Position numbers and translations under genes: made by a program
Assembly: GCA_019348355.1 (NCBI GenBank)
Contig: JAHWJP010000004.1
Location: 1-58,225, forward strand
From: Actinomycetota bacterium
GTDB taxonomy: Bacteria > Actinomycetota > Actinomycetes > Mycobacteriales > SCTD01
Reading direction: 5' to 3'
DNA length: 58,225 nucleotides
Part shown: one piece after another, positions 16,833 through 25,556 of the stretch
Position numbering within the stretch: position 1 is the stretch's first letter
How the letters are laid out: each line of letters opens with the position of its first letter
Notes under the pieces: generated by a model
Database searches by the model: none
Seen by the model: only the letters and a program-made list of their open reading frames with translations
Told to the model about the DNA's origin: nothing

Positions 16833-17678
16833 TCAGCGGTAGAGCACGTCCCGATCCCACGGCGCGTCGACCACCCGGTCGCGCAGGACGATCCGCTCGG
16901 GCCGGCCGCCCTCGGGCACCAGGGTCAGTTCGTCGGCGGTCAGCAGCAGCGGCCGGGCGAACCCCCGCTGCTCGGCCGGGGTGGCCGCCGCCGCCGCCGG
17001 GCCGAACGCCGGGTCGATATGCGCGAGCCGGGTCCAGCCGCGCCGCAGCATCGGGACGACGGCGGCGCCGAGCCCGTTGTCCTGCTGGGCCAGGGCCGCT
17101 CGCAGGCTGCGGGCACCGAGCAGGGTCACCGCGTCGCAGTCACCGAAGGGCCGCAGCACGCCCTTCTGGTCCTGACGCGCACGCTCAGCCGCAAGGCGGC
17201 CGAGTCGCTCCAGGTCGGCGCGCACGCGCTGCCAGACGACGTCGGAGTCGATGCCGATCGCGTCCACGACGCTGGCCGGCAGCAGCACGACGCGGTCACG
17301 GTCAGCCGGATCGAGACCGACCGCTCCGAGGCCCAGGTCCAGGGCGTCGCCCATCACCCGCTCCTGGACCCAGTCCAGGCCCGGGTGGGCGACGTGGTCG
17401 AGAGGCAGGCCGACGGGGCGCAGGGCCAGCTCCACGGTCTCGCGGCCGGCGTCGGCGCACCAGCGGCGGGCGAGCAACCAGTCGGTGAGCCGGGCACGCC
17501 CGGTGGCCTGCTCCGGGTCGTGACCGGCGAGGGCTCGGCGCAGCTGCGTCCACGAGACGCTGACGGGTGGAACGCCCGTCAGCAGCACGCCGTCCGCTGC
17601 CGGCTCGAGGTCGAGGTCGGACAGGACGCACACCGCCAACACGCCTCGTCGCAGCTCGGGAAGGTTGGGGGCGCGCAC
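16833..17678 (-). CDS. Uncharacterised 281-residue actinobacterial protein
   Basis: A soluble protein with no signal peptide or membrane helix and no catalytic motif that I can name. The N-terminal part (LPELRRGVLAVCVLSDLDLE, TGVPPVSVSWTQLRRALAGH) and the acidic, hydrophobic middle (DALDLGLGAVGLDP, VVLLPASVVDAIGID) look like a folded domain. The C-terminal half repeats ARSLRAALAQQDNG and LRRGWTRLAHIDPAFG. GTG at 17678 is chosen because TATCGT lies 7 bases upstream; an extended frame to 17771 is less likely. It is convergent with dxs (3 bp apart) and divergent from a response regulator. Proteins of this type beside dxs recur in actinobacteria; function unknown. Confidence 0.7.
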   Translation of the reverse strand: MRAPNLPELRRGVLAVCVLSDLDLEPAADGVLLTGVPPVSVSWTQLRRALAGHDPEQATGRARLTDWLLARRWCADAGRETVELALRPVGLPLDHVAHPGLDWVQERVMGDALDLGLGAVGLDPADRDRVVLLPASVVDAIGIDSDVVWQRVRADLERLGRLAAERARQDQKGVLRPFGDCDAVTLLGARSLRAALAQQDNGLGAAVVPMLRRGWTRLAHIDPAFGPAAAAATPAEQRGFARPLLLTADELTLVPEGGRPERIVLRDRVVDAPWDRDVLYR

Positions 17679-17685
17679 ATCTCGC

Positions 17686-17691
17686 ACGATA
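17686..17691 (-). promoter_or_regulatory. -10 element TATCGT
   Basis: On the minus strand TATCGT is followed by 7 bases and GTG at 17678, consistent with leaderless transcription. Confidence 0.55.
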
Positions 17692-17784
17692 CCCACGCGG
17701 GGCGCTGCGCAGGCGGGGCCGAACGGGTGACCTCCCGGCCCCCGCGCGGCGTCCCGGCCTACATCCGCCACACATGCCCTCGTC

Positions 17785-17790
17785 TAGCGT
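17785..17790 (+). promoter_or_regulatory. -10 element TAGCGT for the response regulator
   Basis: TAGCGT is followed by 7 bases and GTG at 17798, repeating the layout at 14406. Confidence 0.6.
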
Positions 17791-17797
17791 GCCGCTC

Positions 17798-18463
17798 GTG
17801 CGAGTTCTGGTGGTCGAGGACGAGGTGCCCCTCGCCGACGCTGTCGCCCGCGGATTGCGGCGCGAAGGCATGGCGGTCGACACGGCCTACGACGGGGAGT
17901 CCGGCCTCGAGAAGGCGATGGTCACCCGCTACGACGTCCTGGTGCTGGATCGCGACCTGCCCGGCCGCTCCGGCGACGACATCTGCCGGCGGCTCGCCCG
18001 GGAAGGCTCCCTGACCCGGGTGCTCATGCTGACCGCAGCAGGAACGCTCGAGGATCGGGTCGCCGGGCTCGAGCTCGGCGCCGACGACTACCTCGGCAAG
18101 CCGTTCGCCTTCTCCGAGCTCGTGGCAAGGGTCCGCGCGTTGGGACGGCGGGCCACCCCGGCCTCCCCACCCGTGCTGCACGGGCCGGGCGGTGTGGTGG
18201 TCGACCCGGCGCGGCGCACCGCGACCCGGCACGGTCAGGACCTGGGCCTGACCCGCAAGGAGCTGGGGGTGCTCGAGGTGCTGCTCGCGGCCGAGGGCGC
18301 CGTCGTCTCCAGCGAGGAGCTGCTCGAGCGGGTCTGGGACGAGTTCGCCGACCCGTTCACGACGACGGTGCGGGTGACCGTGATGACGCTGCGCAAGAAG
18401 CTGGGCGAGCCCCGGGTCGTCCACACCGTGGTCGGGGCGGGCTACCGTCTGGCCGAGGACTGA
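17798..18463 (+). CDS. OmpR/PhoB-family response regulator
   Basis: A 221-residue two-component regulator. The receiver domain (1-115) begins MRVLVVEDEVPLADAV with the acidic pair, has the phospho-acceptor Asp51 in VLVLDRDLPG, the conserved Thr in MLTAAG and Lys in GKPFAFSEL. The C-terminal winged helix (125-220) reads LTRKELGVLEVLL and VRVTVMTLRKKLG, GAGYRL, the OmpR pattern. The GTG at 17798 is set by the receiver start and by the -10 seven bases upstream. The kinase gene follows after 5 bp, so the pair is an operon. The signal is not identifiable from sequence. Confidence 0.95.
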   Translation: MRVLVVEDEVPLADAVARGLRREGMAVDTAYDGESGLEKAMVTRYDVLVLDRDLPGRSGDDICRRLAREGSLTRVLMLTAAGTLEDRVAGLELGADDYLGKPFAFSELVARVRALGRRATPASPPVLHGPGGVVVDPARRTATRHGQDLGLTRKELGVLEVLLAAEGAVVSSEELLERVWDEFADPFTTTVRVTVMTLRKKLGEPRVVHTVVGAGYRLAED

Positions 18464-18468
18464 CCGGG

Positions 18469-19626
18469 ATGCTGAAGGCAGAGCAGCGGGCTCCGTCCCG
18501 TACGACCCTGCGCTGGCGGCTGACGCTCGTCTACGGCGCGGTCGCCGTGACCGTCGGCCTGCTGCTGCTGGTGCTGTCCCTCGTGTTGGTCGACCGGGCG
18601 CTGTCGGCCAGCTTCCTCGACATCCGCGGCATCGGCGTGCGCCTGCCCAGCGGCGAGATGCTGACCTTCGGTGCGTTCCAGGACTCGCTGCGCCAGGAGG
18701 CACTCGGTCGCGTCCTGCGCCAGGGGTTGCTGGCCCTCGCGGTGCTGGGCGCGCTCGGTGTCGGGTTGTCGTACTTTCTCGCCGGCCGGGTGCTGCGCCC
18801 GCTGCAGGACATCACCGCGGCCGCGCAGCGGCTGTCGGCCGAGCGGCTCGACGCCCGGATCGCGTTGCCCGGACCGCAGGACGAGCTCAAGCAGCTGGCC
18901 GACACCTTCGACGCCATGCTCGCCCGATTGCAGGCGGCCTTCGAGGCCCAACGCCGGTTCGTCGCCGACGCCAGCCACGAGCTGCGCACCCCGCTTGCCG
19001 TGATGCGTACCGAGATCGACGTGGCACTCGCCGACCCCGATGCGGGCGTCGAGGAGCTGCGCGCCGCCGGGGAGGTCGTGCGCGACGCGAGCATCCGGGC
19101 CGACCGGCTGGTCGACAGCCTGCTGCTGCTGGCCCGCAGCGACCGGCTGCAGGTCGACGGCCTGCCGCTGCGCGAACGGGTCGAGCTGCCCGCCGTCGCC
19201 GAGTCCTCGCTCGCGGCGGTCGCCGGTGAGGTGCGCGAGCGGGAGCTGCGGGTCGAGACGTCCTACGGCCCGGCCGGCGTGCTCGGCGATCGCGGCCTGC
19301 TCGAGCGGCTCGCGGGCAACCTGGTCGAGAACGCCGTCCGCCACAACGTCGTCGGCGGTTGGGTACGGGTGGACACCTGCACCGTGGCGGGTCGGGCCCG
19401 GCTGGCGGTGTCGAGCTCCGGCGCCGTGGTGCCGCCGGAGGAGGTCGCCGGGCTGTTCGAGCCGTTCCGCCGGCACGGCACGGCACGTACCGCCCGCCGC
19501 GGCGCTGGCCTCGGCCTGTCCATCGTGCGCGCCGTCGCGCAGGTCCACGGCGGGACGGCGACGGCCGCCGCTCACCATCCCGACGGTGGGCTGACCGTGA
19601 CGGTGGACCTGCCTCGCAGCCCCTGA
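18469..19626 (+). CDS. Sensor histidine kinase (HAMP, HisKA, HATPase_c)
   Basis: A 385-residue membrane kinase. Transmembrane helices lie near residues 18-42 and 82-106, with only about 40 extracytoplasmic residues between, so the sensor is small. HAMP follows (LRPLQDITAAAQRLS), then the H-box ASHELRTPLAVM with the phospho-acceptor His at about 170, the N-box NLVENAVRHN and the G-box RRGAGLGLSIVRAV. The segment after the N-box lacks the usual D-x-G-x-G Asp (SSSGAVV), so ATP binding may be weaker than usual. It is co-transcribed with the preceding OmpR-type regulator, its presumed partner. Confidence 0.92.
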   Translation: MLKAEQRAPSRTTLRWRLTLVYGAVAVTVGLLLLVLSLVLVDRALSASFLDIRGIGVRLPSGEMLTFGAFQDSLRQEALGRVLRQGLLALAVLGALGVGLSYFLAGRVLRPLQDITAAAQRLSAERLDARIALPGPQDELKQLADTFDAMLARLQAAFEAQRRFVADASHELRTPLAVMRTEIDVALADPDAGVEELRAAGEVVRDASIRADRLVDSLLLLARSDRLQVDGLPLRERVELPAVAESSLAAVAGEVRERELRVETSYGPAGVLGDRGLLERLAGNLVENAVRHNVVGGWVRVDTCTVAGRARLAVSSSGAVVPPEEVAGLFEPFRRHGTARTARRGAGLGLSIVRAVAQVHGGTATAAAHHPDGGLTVTVDLPRSP

Positions 19627-19710
19627 ACAGGCCACCTCGGCATAGTCCGTTCTGACCCTTCGCCCCGGAAAGGGCTTCGCCGGCACTGCGCCGGACGCAC
19701 GATGACAGTC

Positions 19711-19753
19711 CAGTGGGTGGCTGTGCTCCGAGGGGGAGCGCAGTCACCCACTG
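19711..19753. terminator. Strong hairpin between convergent genes
   Basis: CAGTGGGTG at 19711-19719 pairs with CACCCACTG at 19745-19753, and the inner CTG...GCTCC pairs with GGAGC...CAG, making a nearly continuous stem of about 17 bp. It lies between the kinase and the LPATG protein and can serve both strands. Confidence 0.65.
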
Positions 19754-19772
19754 CCAGGCTCGCGAGACTGCC

Positions 19773-21389
19773 TCAGGCGGTACGCCGGCGCGCCGCCCCG
19801 GCCGCCGCGACCAGCAGCAGGGCGGCAAGGGCGAGCAGGGCGGAGGGGCCGGTGGCCGGAAGCCGGGCACCGGACGCCGGCGCGGTGGCCGGCGGGGCGG
19901 CGAGCGGCCCGGCGGCACGTGGCGGTGGGGCCGGCACCCCGGCAACCGGTCCGGCGACCGGGAAGGGGTCCATCGGTGCAGCCGAGGCGGAGAACGGCCA
20001 GACGCCGTTGGTGAAACGCACGATGTGGAAGCCGGTTTCCTGCCCGCTCACCCACATCTCGGCGCGCTCGGGCACGAAGGCGACGGTCGAGCCTGTGTGC
20101 AGGCACGGGCACGTGCCCCTGCCCTCGATCGCGCTGTCCTGCCCGGCCGGCGGGCTGAAGTAGGCGATCTCCCGGGGCGCGACCGGGTCGCGGATGTCGA
20201 AGACGCGGACCCCTGAGCGCAGCATGCTGCAGGCGACGATCCCCGGCTCGACGAGCTGCGGCACGCTGCAGAAGTGGCCGCTGTAGGGCCCCCCGAGCAG
20301 CGCCGAGGTGTCCCCCGCGACCGTCGCCCTGTTCTCCGGGTCGTGCACCTGCAGCCGCAGCTCGGACACCACCCGCGGCGAACGCGGGTCGCTCACGTCG
20401 AGAAGCCGGGAGGCGCCGACGTCACCGTCCCCGAGGTAGTCGAAGAACTCGTCGTTCTCGATCACGTACGGCCGGCCGCCGATCGTCACCGGGATCGTCG
20501 ACTGCGGGATGCTGATGTTGGGCCAGCTGACCTTGCCGAGCACCTCGAAGCCGGCGCCCGGAAGCAGGACCGGGCCGAGCGCGCGCGACTGGATGGCGCT
20601 GACGTCGTACACGACCAGGCCGGCGTCGGGACCGTAGGCGACCGCGTCGTACAGCGTGTTGCCGTCGGCGCTGACCGACATGCCGTGCGAGGGCACCTCG
20701 GTGCTGGCGATCGGCGTCGGCAGCGCCGGGTTGCTCAGGTCGACCGCGGTCAGCGTGTCGCCGATCGTCGAGCCGACGTAGTAGGTCCGGCCGTCGGGGG
20801 ACAGGCTGCCCTCGTGGCCGAGGATCCCGCCGAGGTTCACCGAGGCCAGGAGTCTGGGTCGCCGGCAGTCGGTCGCGATGTCGTAGACGTCCAGCGTGCC
20901 GGGCAGGGTGGCGGCGTTGCCGACCGCCGCGACGAGCAGACCGCGCCCGGGGTGCAGGTCCAGCGACTCGTGCGGGGAGAGCATCCCAGGAGTACGCAGG
21001 AAGGCGGTCTCGACCGGAGCGGTCGGGTCGCTCACGTCCAGGACCCGGGTCCCCGCGTCCAGCGGCGTCGTCGCGATGGCGAGCGGAAGTCCGCCGGGTT
21101 CGCCGTTGTAGTAGGCGCAATCGCCGTACCGCAGCACCCGCCAGCCGGCGCTGCTCGGGAACCGCCCGATCTCCTCGGTGTTGCAGGTGTATCCCTGTGC
21201 CGCGCGCCCGCTGGCGACGTCAGCCGGCGGGATGCGGCCCTGCAGGTCGGTCTCCGGCAGCGAGCCCGGCCCGCACTCCGCCACGGGGACCGCAGCGGCC
21301 GGTGCCGCCCGAGCGCTGGTGACGGCCGCCGGTGGCAGCAGGAGCAGCGCTGCGGTGACCAGGACCAGGCGGGCGCGGGCGGCGGACAG
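19773..21389 (-). CDS. Secreted, LPATG-anchored protein with LVIVD-type beta-propeller repeats
   Basis: A 538-residue surface protein. Residues 1-35 form a signal peptide (RLVLVTAALLLLPPAAV, then ARA). The body repeats the LVIVD-type blade: TRVLDVSDPTAP, LDVYDIATDC, LTAVDLSNPALP, SRLLDVSDPRSP, VRVFDIRDPVAP, suggesting a propeller of about seven blades. A Pro/Ala-rich linker leads to LPATG, a hydrophobic helix and an Arg tail: a sortase cell-wall anchor. The only in-frame start that supplies a signal peptide is CTG at 21389, preceded by AAGGAG with a 5-base spacer; GTG at 21284 would remove the signal. Function beyond surface display is unknown. Confidence 0.82.
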   Translation of the reverse strand: MSAARARLVLVTAALLLLPPAAVTSARAAPAAAVPVAECGPGSLPETDLQGRIPPADVASGRAAQGYTCNTEEIGRFPSSAGWRVLRYGDCAYYNGEPGGLPLAIATTPLDAGTRVLDVSDPTAPVETAFLRTPGMLSPHESLDLHPGRGLLVAAVGNAATLPGTLDVYDIATDCRRPRLLASVNLGGILGHEGSLSPDGRTYYVGSTIGDTLTAVDLSNPALPTPIASTEVPSHGMSVSADGNTLYDAVAYGPDAGLVVYDVSAIQSRALGPVLLPGAGFEVLGKVSWPNISIPQSTIPVTIGGRPYVIENDEFFDYLGDGDVGASRLLDVSDPRSPRVVSELRLQVHDPENRATVAGDTSALLGGPYSGHFCSVPQLVEPGIVACSMLRSGVRVFDIRDPVAPREIAYFSPPAGQDSAIEGRGTCPCLHTGSTVAFVPERAEMWVSGQETGFHIVRFTNGVWPFSASAAPMDPFPVAGPVAGVPAPPPRAAGPLAAPPATAPASGARLPATGPSALLALAALLLVAAAGAARRRTA

Positions 21390-21394
21390 CGGAA

Positions 21395-21400
21395 CTCCTT
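21395..21400 (-). promoter_or_regulatory. Ribosome binding site AAGGAG that selects a CTG start
   Basis: AAGGAG lies 5 bases before CTG at 21389. TAGGCT at 21417-21422 upstream may be the -10. Confidence 0.5.
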
Positions 21401-21426
21401 GCTCGGGCGACGGTCCAGCCTACGGC

Positions 21427-21945
21427 TCAGCAGACGTGCCGGCCGGCGATCCGGCGGAACGCGGGGGCCGAGCCGGGCGCGGCGCGGGCGAACAGCAGGT
21501 GACCCGTCGAGCCGCCGTCGACCTCGAGGAAGCCCAGCCGACAGAGCAGCCGGCGCGACGCCTCGTTGCCGGGCCGGACCTCGGCGGTGAGCCGGCGTAC
21601 ACCGGGTCCCCGCTCCAGCACTGCGCAGAGCGCGCCGACCGCCTCGGTCCCGTAACCCTGTCCGCGGGCCGGGGTGACGAGCCGGTAGCCCAGCTCCTGA
21701 TCACCGTCGGGACTGAGGGCCCCGGCGACGCCGAGCGTGCCGATCGGCCGGCCGTCGTGCTCCAGCAGATAGGTGTGGCGGGCGTCGGCGTCCTCGGTAG
21801 CGGCGGTCCGGGCAAGCAGGTCGAGGTCGTCCGGGCCCGGAAAGCCCCGGCCGGACGGTGCAGCGAGCAGGCCGCGGGCGAGCGCCGGCGTCAGGGGCCG
21901 CAGCACCAGCCGCTCGGTGTAGAGGACGGTGTCAGGCACCCTCAT
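21427..21945 (-). CDS. GNAT-family N-acetyltransferase
   Basis: A 172-residue acetyltransferase of the RimJ/RimL-like branch that would transfer acetyl from acetyl-CoA to an amine on a protein, small molecule or ribosomal N-terminus. The start TERLVLRPLTPALARGLL is typical; the acetyl-CoA site is seen in LVTPARGQGYGTEAVGALC (R/Q-x-x-G-x-G/A pattern) and the C-terminal motif in NEASRRLLCRLGFLEV. ATG at 21945 is preferred to TTG at 21954. It overlaps the end of the RNase D gene by 14 bp, so the two form an operon. Substrate unknown. Confidence 0.85.
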   Translation of the reverse strand: MRVPDTVLYTERLVLRPLTPALARGLLAAPSGRGFPGPDDLDLLARTAATEDADARHTYLLEHDGRPIGTLGVAGALSPDGDQELGYRLVTPARGQGYGTEAVGALCAVLERGPGVRRLTAEVRPGNEASRRLLCRLGFLEVDGGSTGHLLFARAAPGSAPAFRRIAGRHVC

Positions 21946-23263
21946 CCCCTGCAAGGGGCGTGTCGGCCGCGCCGGCGTCCACCGCGACCGGGTCCGGGTC
22001 CGGCAGCACCTCGGCGAGGCGCGCCGCGACGGTGTGCACCTGCCAGGGCCGGGCCCCGCTCGCGCGCAGCCTGGCCGCCACCGACTGCTCGGTCGGGGCG
22101 GCCGGGGGCGTCCACGCCAGTCGCCTCAGTGCCTCGGGTTGGACGAGGTTCTCCGGTGGCAGGCGCAGTTGCGCGGCGAGGTCGTTCACCACCGCCCGGA
22201 CCCGCGCAAGGCGCTTGGCGGCAACAGGGTCGCGCTCGGCCCAGCGGTTCGCCGCCGGTGGCCCGTCCCCGTTCGACACCGGAAGGGGGAGCTGGTCGTC
22301 GGTCAGGGCGGCGGCCAGCTGCAGTGCGCGAAACCAGGTGTCGACGTGTCGCCGGGTGGAGCGGCCGCGAAAGACCGGGACCTCCAGCAGGGCAGCGGCA
22401 CTGGCCGGCGCTGCGGTGACCGCGGCGATGATGGCGGCGTCGGGCAGGATGCGTCCGGGAGCGGTGTCGCGACGGCGGGCCATGGCATCGCGCGCCTCCC
22501 ACATCGACCGCACCGCTGCCAGCTGGCGGCGCGAGCGCAACCGATGGATCCCGGACGTGCGACGCCACGGGTCGGTGCGCGGCTCAACCGCGGGCGCGAC
22601 GCGTACGGCTTCGAACTCCTCGTGGGCCAGCTCCAGCTTGCCCTGCGTGCGCAGCTCGTCCTCCAGGGCGTCGCGCAGTTCGAGCAGCACCTCGACGTCG
22701 AGTGCGGCGTAGACCAGCCAGGTGTCGGGCAGCGGCCGGGTCGACCAGTCGGCGGCGGAGTGGCCCTTCTCGAGGCGCAGGCCGAGGACGTTCTCGACCA
22801 TGGCTCCGAGGCCGACCCGCTCGAAACCCGCCAGCCGACCGGCGAGCTCGGTGTCGAAGATCCGGGCAGGCGCCAGCCCCACCTCGATGAGGCAGGCGAG
22901 ATCCTGGCTCGCGGCGTGCAGCACCCACTCGTCGTCCTGCAGGACAGCCGACAGCTGCGACAGGTCGGGACAGCCAATCGGGTCGATCAGCGCCGACCCC
23001 GCACCGGCCCGGCGCAGCTGCACCAGGTAGGCCCGTTGGGAGTAGCGGTAGCCCGAGGCCCGCTCCGCGTCGACAGCGATCGGACCGGTTCCCGCGGCGA
23101 AGCGGACGACGACCTCGGCGAGCGCCGCGGCTGTCTCGGTGACCGGGGGTACCCCACCACGCGGGGTGAGCAGCAGCTCGACCTCGGGGTCGGCCGTCGA
23201 GGCGAGGGGAGCAGCAGCCTGGCCGGCCACAGCCTCCCCGTGACCCTGCCGAATCGATGTCAC
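21932..23263 (-). CDS. rnd: Ribonuclease D-like 3'-5' exonuclease with HRDC domain
   Basis: A 443-residue DEDD exoribonuclease involved in 3' processing of stable RNAs. The catalytic acids are in IAVDAERASGYRY (DE motif), HAASQDLACL (third Asp) and WLVYAALDVEVLLEL (final Asp). An HRDC-type helical domain follows near 225-310, and a C-terminal extension with a second helical repeat completes it. GTG at 23263 is chosen because TAATCT lies 7 bases upstream on the coding strand; GTG at 23290 would add 9 residues and lie across the -10. It is followed by a GNAT gene with a 14-bp overlap. Conserved near dxs and hemE in actinobacteria. Confidence 0.9.
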   Translation of the reverse strand: MTSIRQGHGEAVAGQAAAPLASTADPEVELLLTPRGGVPPVTETAAALAEVVVRFAAGTGPIAVDAERASGYRYSQRAYLVQLRRAGAGSALIDPIGCPDLSQLSAVLQDDEWVLHAASQDLACLIEVGLAPARIFDTELAGRLAGFERVGLGAMVENVLGLRLEKGHSAADWSTRPLPDTWLVYAALDVEVLLELRDALEDELRTQGKLELAHEEFEAVRVAPAVEPRTDPWRRTSGIHRLRSRRQLAAVRSMWEARDAMARRRDTAPGRILPDAAIIAAVTAAPASAAALLEVPVFRGRSTRRHVDTWFRALQLAAALTDDQLPLPVSNGDGPPAANRWAERDPVAAKRLARVRAVVNDLAAQLRLPPENLVQPEALRRLAWTPPAAPTEQSVAARLRASGARPWQVHTVAARLAEVLPDPDPVAVDAGAADTPLAGDEGA

Positions 23264-23270
23264 AGTTCGG

Positions 23271-23276
23271 AGATTA
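23271..23276 (-). promoter_or_regulatory. -10 element TAATCT for rnd
   Basis: On the minus strand TAATCT is followed by 7 bases and GTG at 23263. Confidence 0.55.
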
Positions 23277-23329
23277 CGCGCGAGCTCCACTCAACGGGCG
23301 AAAATGTGCAACAGCGCGCTGTCGGGTCG

Positions 23330-24025
23330 TCAGCGGATGGCCCCTGCACGCATCGTCATGGCGACCATCTCGGCGCGGTCCCCCGTGCCGAGCTTGCGGG
23401 CGATCCGGGCCAGGTGGCTCTTGACGGTCAGTGCCGACAGGCCCAGCAGTCCCCCGATCTGCTTGTTGGACTGGCCGTCTGCGACCAGCCGCAGCACCTC
23501 CACCTCGCGACCGGACAACTCCCTGACCCCGGAGTCCAGCGGCCCGCCGCGCAGCCCCGCGGCCAGCAGGGACGCGACCGACGGGTCGGCGTAGACCGCA
23601 CCGTCGAGCACCCGGCGCACCCCGTCGGCGAGGACCAGCGGTGAGGCGGACTTCAGCAGGTAGCCCTGGGCTCCGGCGACGAAGGCGGCGCGCACGGAGT
23701 AGGGGTCGTCGGCGGCTGACAGGACCACCAGGTGCTGCCAGCCGGCGGCCCGCAGGTCGGCGAGCAGGTCCAGGCCGCTGCCGTCCGGCAGGCCCAGGTC
23801 GAGCAGGCACAGCTCGCGCGGACCGGAGTGCCGGGCGCGCGCCCGGGCCTCGCCGAGCGTTGCCGCCTCGACCACCTCGGTGGCACCGAGCAGCCGGAGC
23901 CGCGCCACCATCGACTCGCGGATCACCGGGTGGTCGTCGACGACCATCGCGGTGAACGCGCGTGACGGCGGGCTGCCGCCCTGCAGCGGGATGCTCTGCA
24001 TGGCGCTGCCAAGACCGGTTGTCAC
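23330..24025 (-). CDS. NarL/LuxR-family response regulator
   Basis: A 231-residue regulator. The receiver starts FTAMVVDDHPVIRESMV, with phospho-acceptor Asp76 in CLLDLGLPDGSG and the conserved Lys in YLLKSASPLVL. The LuxR helix-turn-helix lies near residues 165-225 (LSGREVEVLRLVADGQSNKQ, LSALTVKSHLARIARKL). GTG at 24025 is chosen since GGAGG sits 5 bases upstream; ATG at 24001 is an alternative. It is divergent from a membrane sensor and histidine kinase starting at 24225, the probable partner set. A signal cannot be named. Confidence 0.92.
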   Translation of the reverse strand: MTTGLGSAMQSIPLQGGSPPSRAFTAMVVDDHPVIRESMVARLRLLGATEVVEAATLGEARARARHSGPRELCLLDLGLPDGSGLDLLADLRAAGWQHLVVLSAADDPYSVRAAFVAGAQGYLLKSASPLVLADGVRRVLDGAVYADPSVASLLAAGLRGGPLDSGVRELSGREVEVLRLVADGQSNKQIGGLLGLSALTVKSHLARIARKLGTGDRAEMVAMTMRAGAIR

Positions 24026-24224
24026 CGTTGCCTCCGCGTGTCTACTGGGTTCGTGCGGCAGCGGCCAGGAAGAAGCCGCCGTTCTCGTGCTGATGCTTCG
24101 GCCGCTGTGGTCACGTCCTGTAGCCCCGCTCCGTGTCACTGGGCCGAAAGGAGCAGCAAGGCTCCACCTGGGTCAGTCGGCTGCCGATGGGGGACAGCAG
24201 CCCCCGTCGTGCAAGGAGTCCACC

Positions 24225-25556
24225 GTGCCGAGAGCCGCGCAGGCCGTCCGCCTGCTCGCCGGTCTCGGCCTGCTGTTCGCCCTGTCGGTGTCCCTGGCGA
24301 CCGGCTGGGGATCCCTGCCGTTCTGGTACGTCCCGCTGCTGGCGCTCGCGGTCGCCGCCTCGCAGCTGGCCGCTGTCCACCTCCAGCGCGGCGGCCATCG
24401 TTGGACCTTCTCGCTGACCGAGAGCGCCCTCGCCGCCGCCCTGGTGCTGGGCCCCGGCGCCTGGACGGTGCTGGCCGTCGGCGCCGGCGTCGCCCTCGCC
24501 CAGACCGTCCGGCACCAGCCGCGACACAAGCGGGAGTACGACGTGGCGCAGCTGGTCGTCGCGACCGCACTCGCCCAGGCGCTCGCTGGATCCCTTGACG
24601 GCGGGCTGCTCGCGGCCGGCGCCGGCATGGCGGTCTTCTGGTTGGTCAACGACGTGCTGGTGGCCCTCGCCGTGTCGCTCACCTCCTCGCGACCGTTCCA
24701 CTCGCTCGTCGTCTCGGGCGCACCGCGGTCGGCGCTGCGTACGGCGGGCAGCTGCTCGATCGGCCTGCTGGCCGGATATCTGGTTCTCGAGGCTCCGGTG
24801 GGACTGTTCGGCCTGCTCGTGCCGCTCGCGCTGCTCTGGTCGTCCTACGGCCAGCAGAGCTCCCGCAGCGCCGAGGTCCGGCTGTTCGCCGAGCTGGCCC
24901 GCGGCCAGGAACGCGAGAGCGAACGCTCCTTCGACTCCTCCGCGCAGGTCGTCGTCACGGCAGCCGCCCGGCTGCTCGGTGGCGCCGACGTGGAGCTGGT
25001 GCTGCTCGCCGCCGACGGTCCGGTCTGCTACGCCGGTGACGAGACCGGTGTGCTCGAACGACGGCGGGTGGGCTCGGCGATCTTCGACGAGCCGTGGGTG
25101 ATGAAGGCACTCGGCGAGCGGGGCCCGAGCCTCGGACGTGAGGCGAGCCGGCCGTACGTCAGTGCGGTCCTGGGTCGGTCCGTCAGCCCGCGTGCGGTGC
25201 TGCGAGCCCGGCGCACCGCCGGCGCGACTGCCTTCGACCGCAACGAGCTGCGCCTCACCGAGGTGCTGATCGCACAGGCCGAGTCCTGGCTGTCGGTCGC
25301 GGAGCCGGCGGACCGGTCGCAGGACGCGGCGCCGGCGCTGATGCTGCTGAGCGAGTCCGCACGGCGGCTGGCGCACCTCGCCGAGTCCACCGGCGCCGTG
25401 GGCGACATCGTCGACGAGCTGCATCTCGTGGAGCAGGCCGTCGCCTGCCTGCTCGGCGCGACGGCCCTGTCCGGAACCAGGCCGCCTCCGGCCGTTGCGC
25501 GAGCAGTGCCGCCGAGGCCGCAGGCGGGCTGGACGAGCACGGGCGTGCTGTCGTGA
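24225..25556 (+). CDS. Polytopic membrane protein with GAF-like cytosolic region, paired with a histidine kinase
   Basis: A 443-residue protein. About seven hydrophobic segments span residues 5-215 (LLAGLGLLFALSVSLATG, WYVPLLALAVAASQLAAV, and others). The soluble part from 225 (ARGQERESERSFDSSAQVVV, ARLLGGADVELVLLA, LRARRTAGATAFDRNELRLT) looks like a GAF-type sensor fold. No kinase, HAMP or output domain is present. GTG at 24225 has AAGGAG six bases upstream. The stop overlaps the start of the kinase gene (GTGA), so it is probably the sensory subunit of that system. The domain call is by pattern and could be wrong. Confidence 0.6.
   Translation: MPRAAQAVRLLAGLGLLFALSVSLATGWGSLPFWYVPLLALAVAASQLAAVHLQRGGHRWTFSLTESALAAALVLGPGAWTVLAVGAGVALAQTVRHQPRHKREYDVAQLVVATALAQALAGSLDGGLLAAGAGMAVFWLVNDVLVALAVSLTSSRPFHSLVVSGAPRSALRTAGSCSIGLLAGYLVLEAPVGLFGLLVPLALLWSSYGQQSSRSAEVRLFAELARGQERESERSFDSSAQVVVTAAARLLGGADVELVLLAADGPVCYAGDETGVLERRRVGSAIFDEPWVMKALGERGPSLGREASRPYVSAVLGRSVSPRAVLRARRTAGATAFDRNELRLTEVLIAQAESWLSVAEPADRSQDAAPALMLLSESARRLAHLAESTGAVGDIVDELHLVEQAVACLLGATALSGTRPPPAVARAVPPRPQAGWTSTGVLS

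Noticed and set aside
19773..21284. GTG at 21284 as start of the LPATG protein
   Set aside because: It removes the signal peptide that a sortase substrate needs and has no ribosome site, unlike CTG at 21389.
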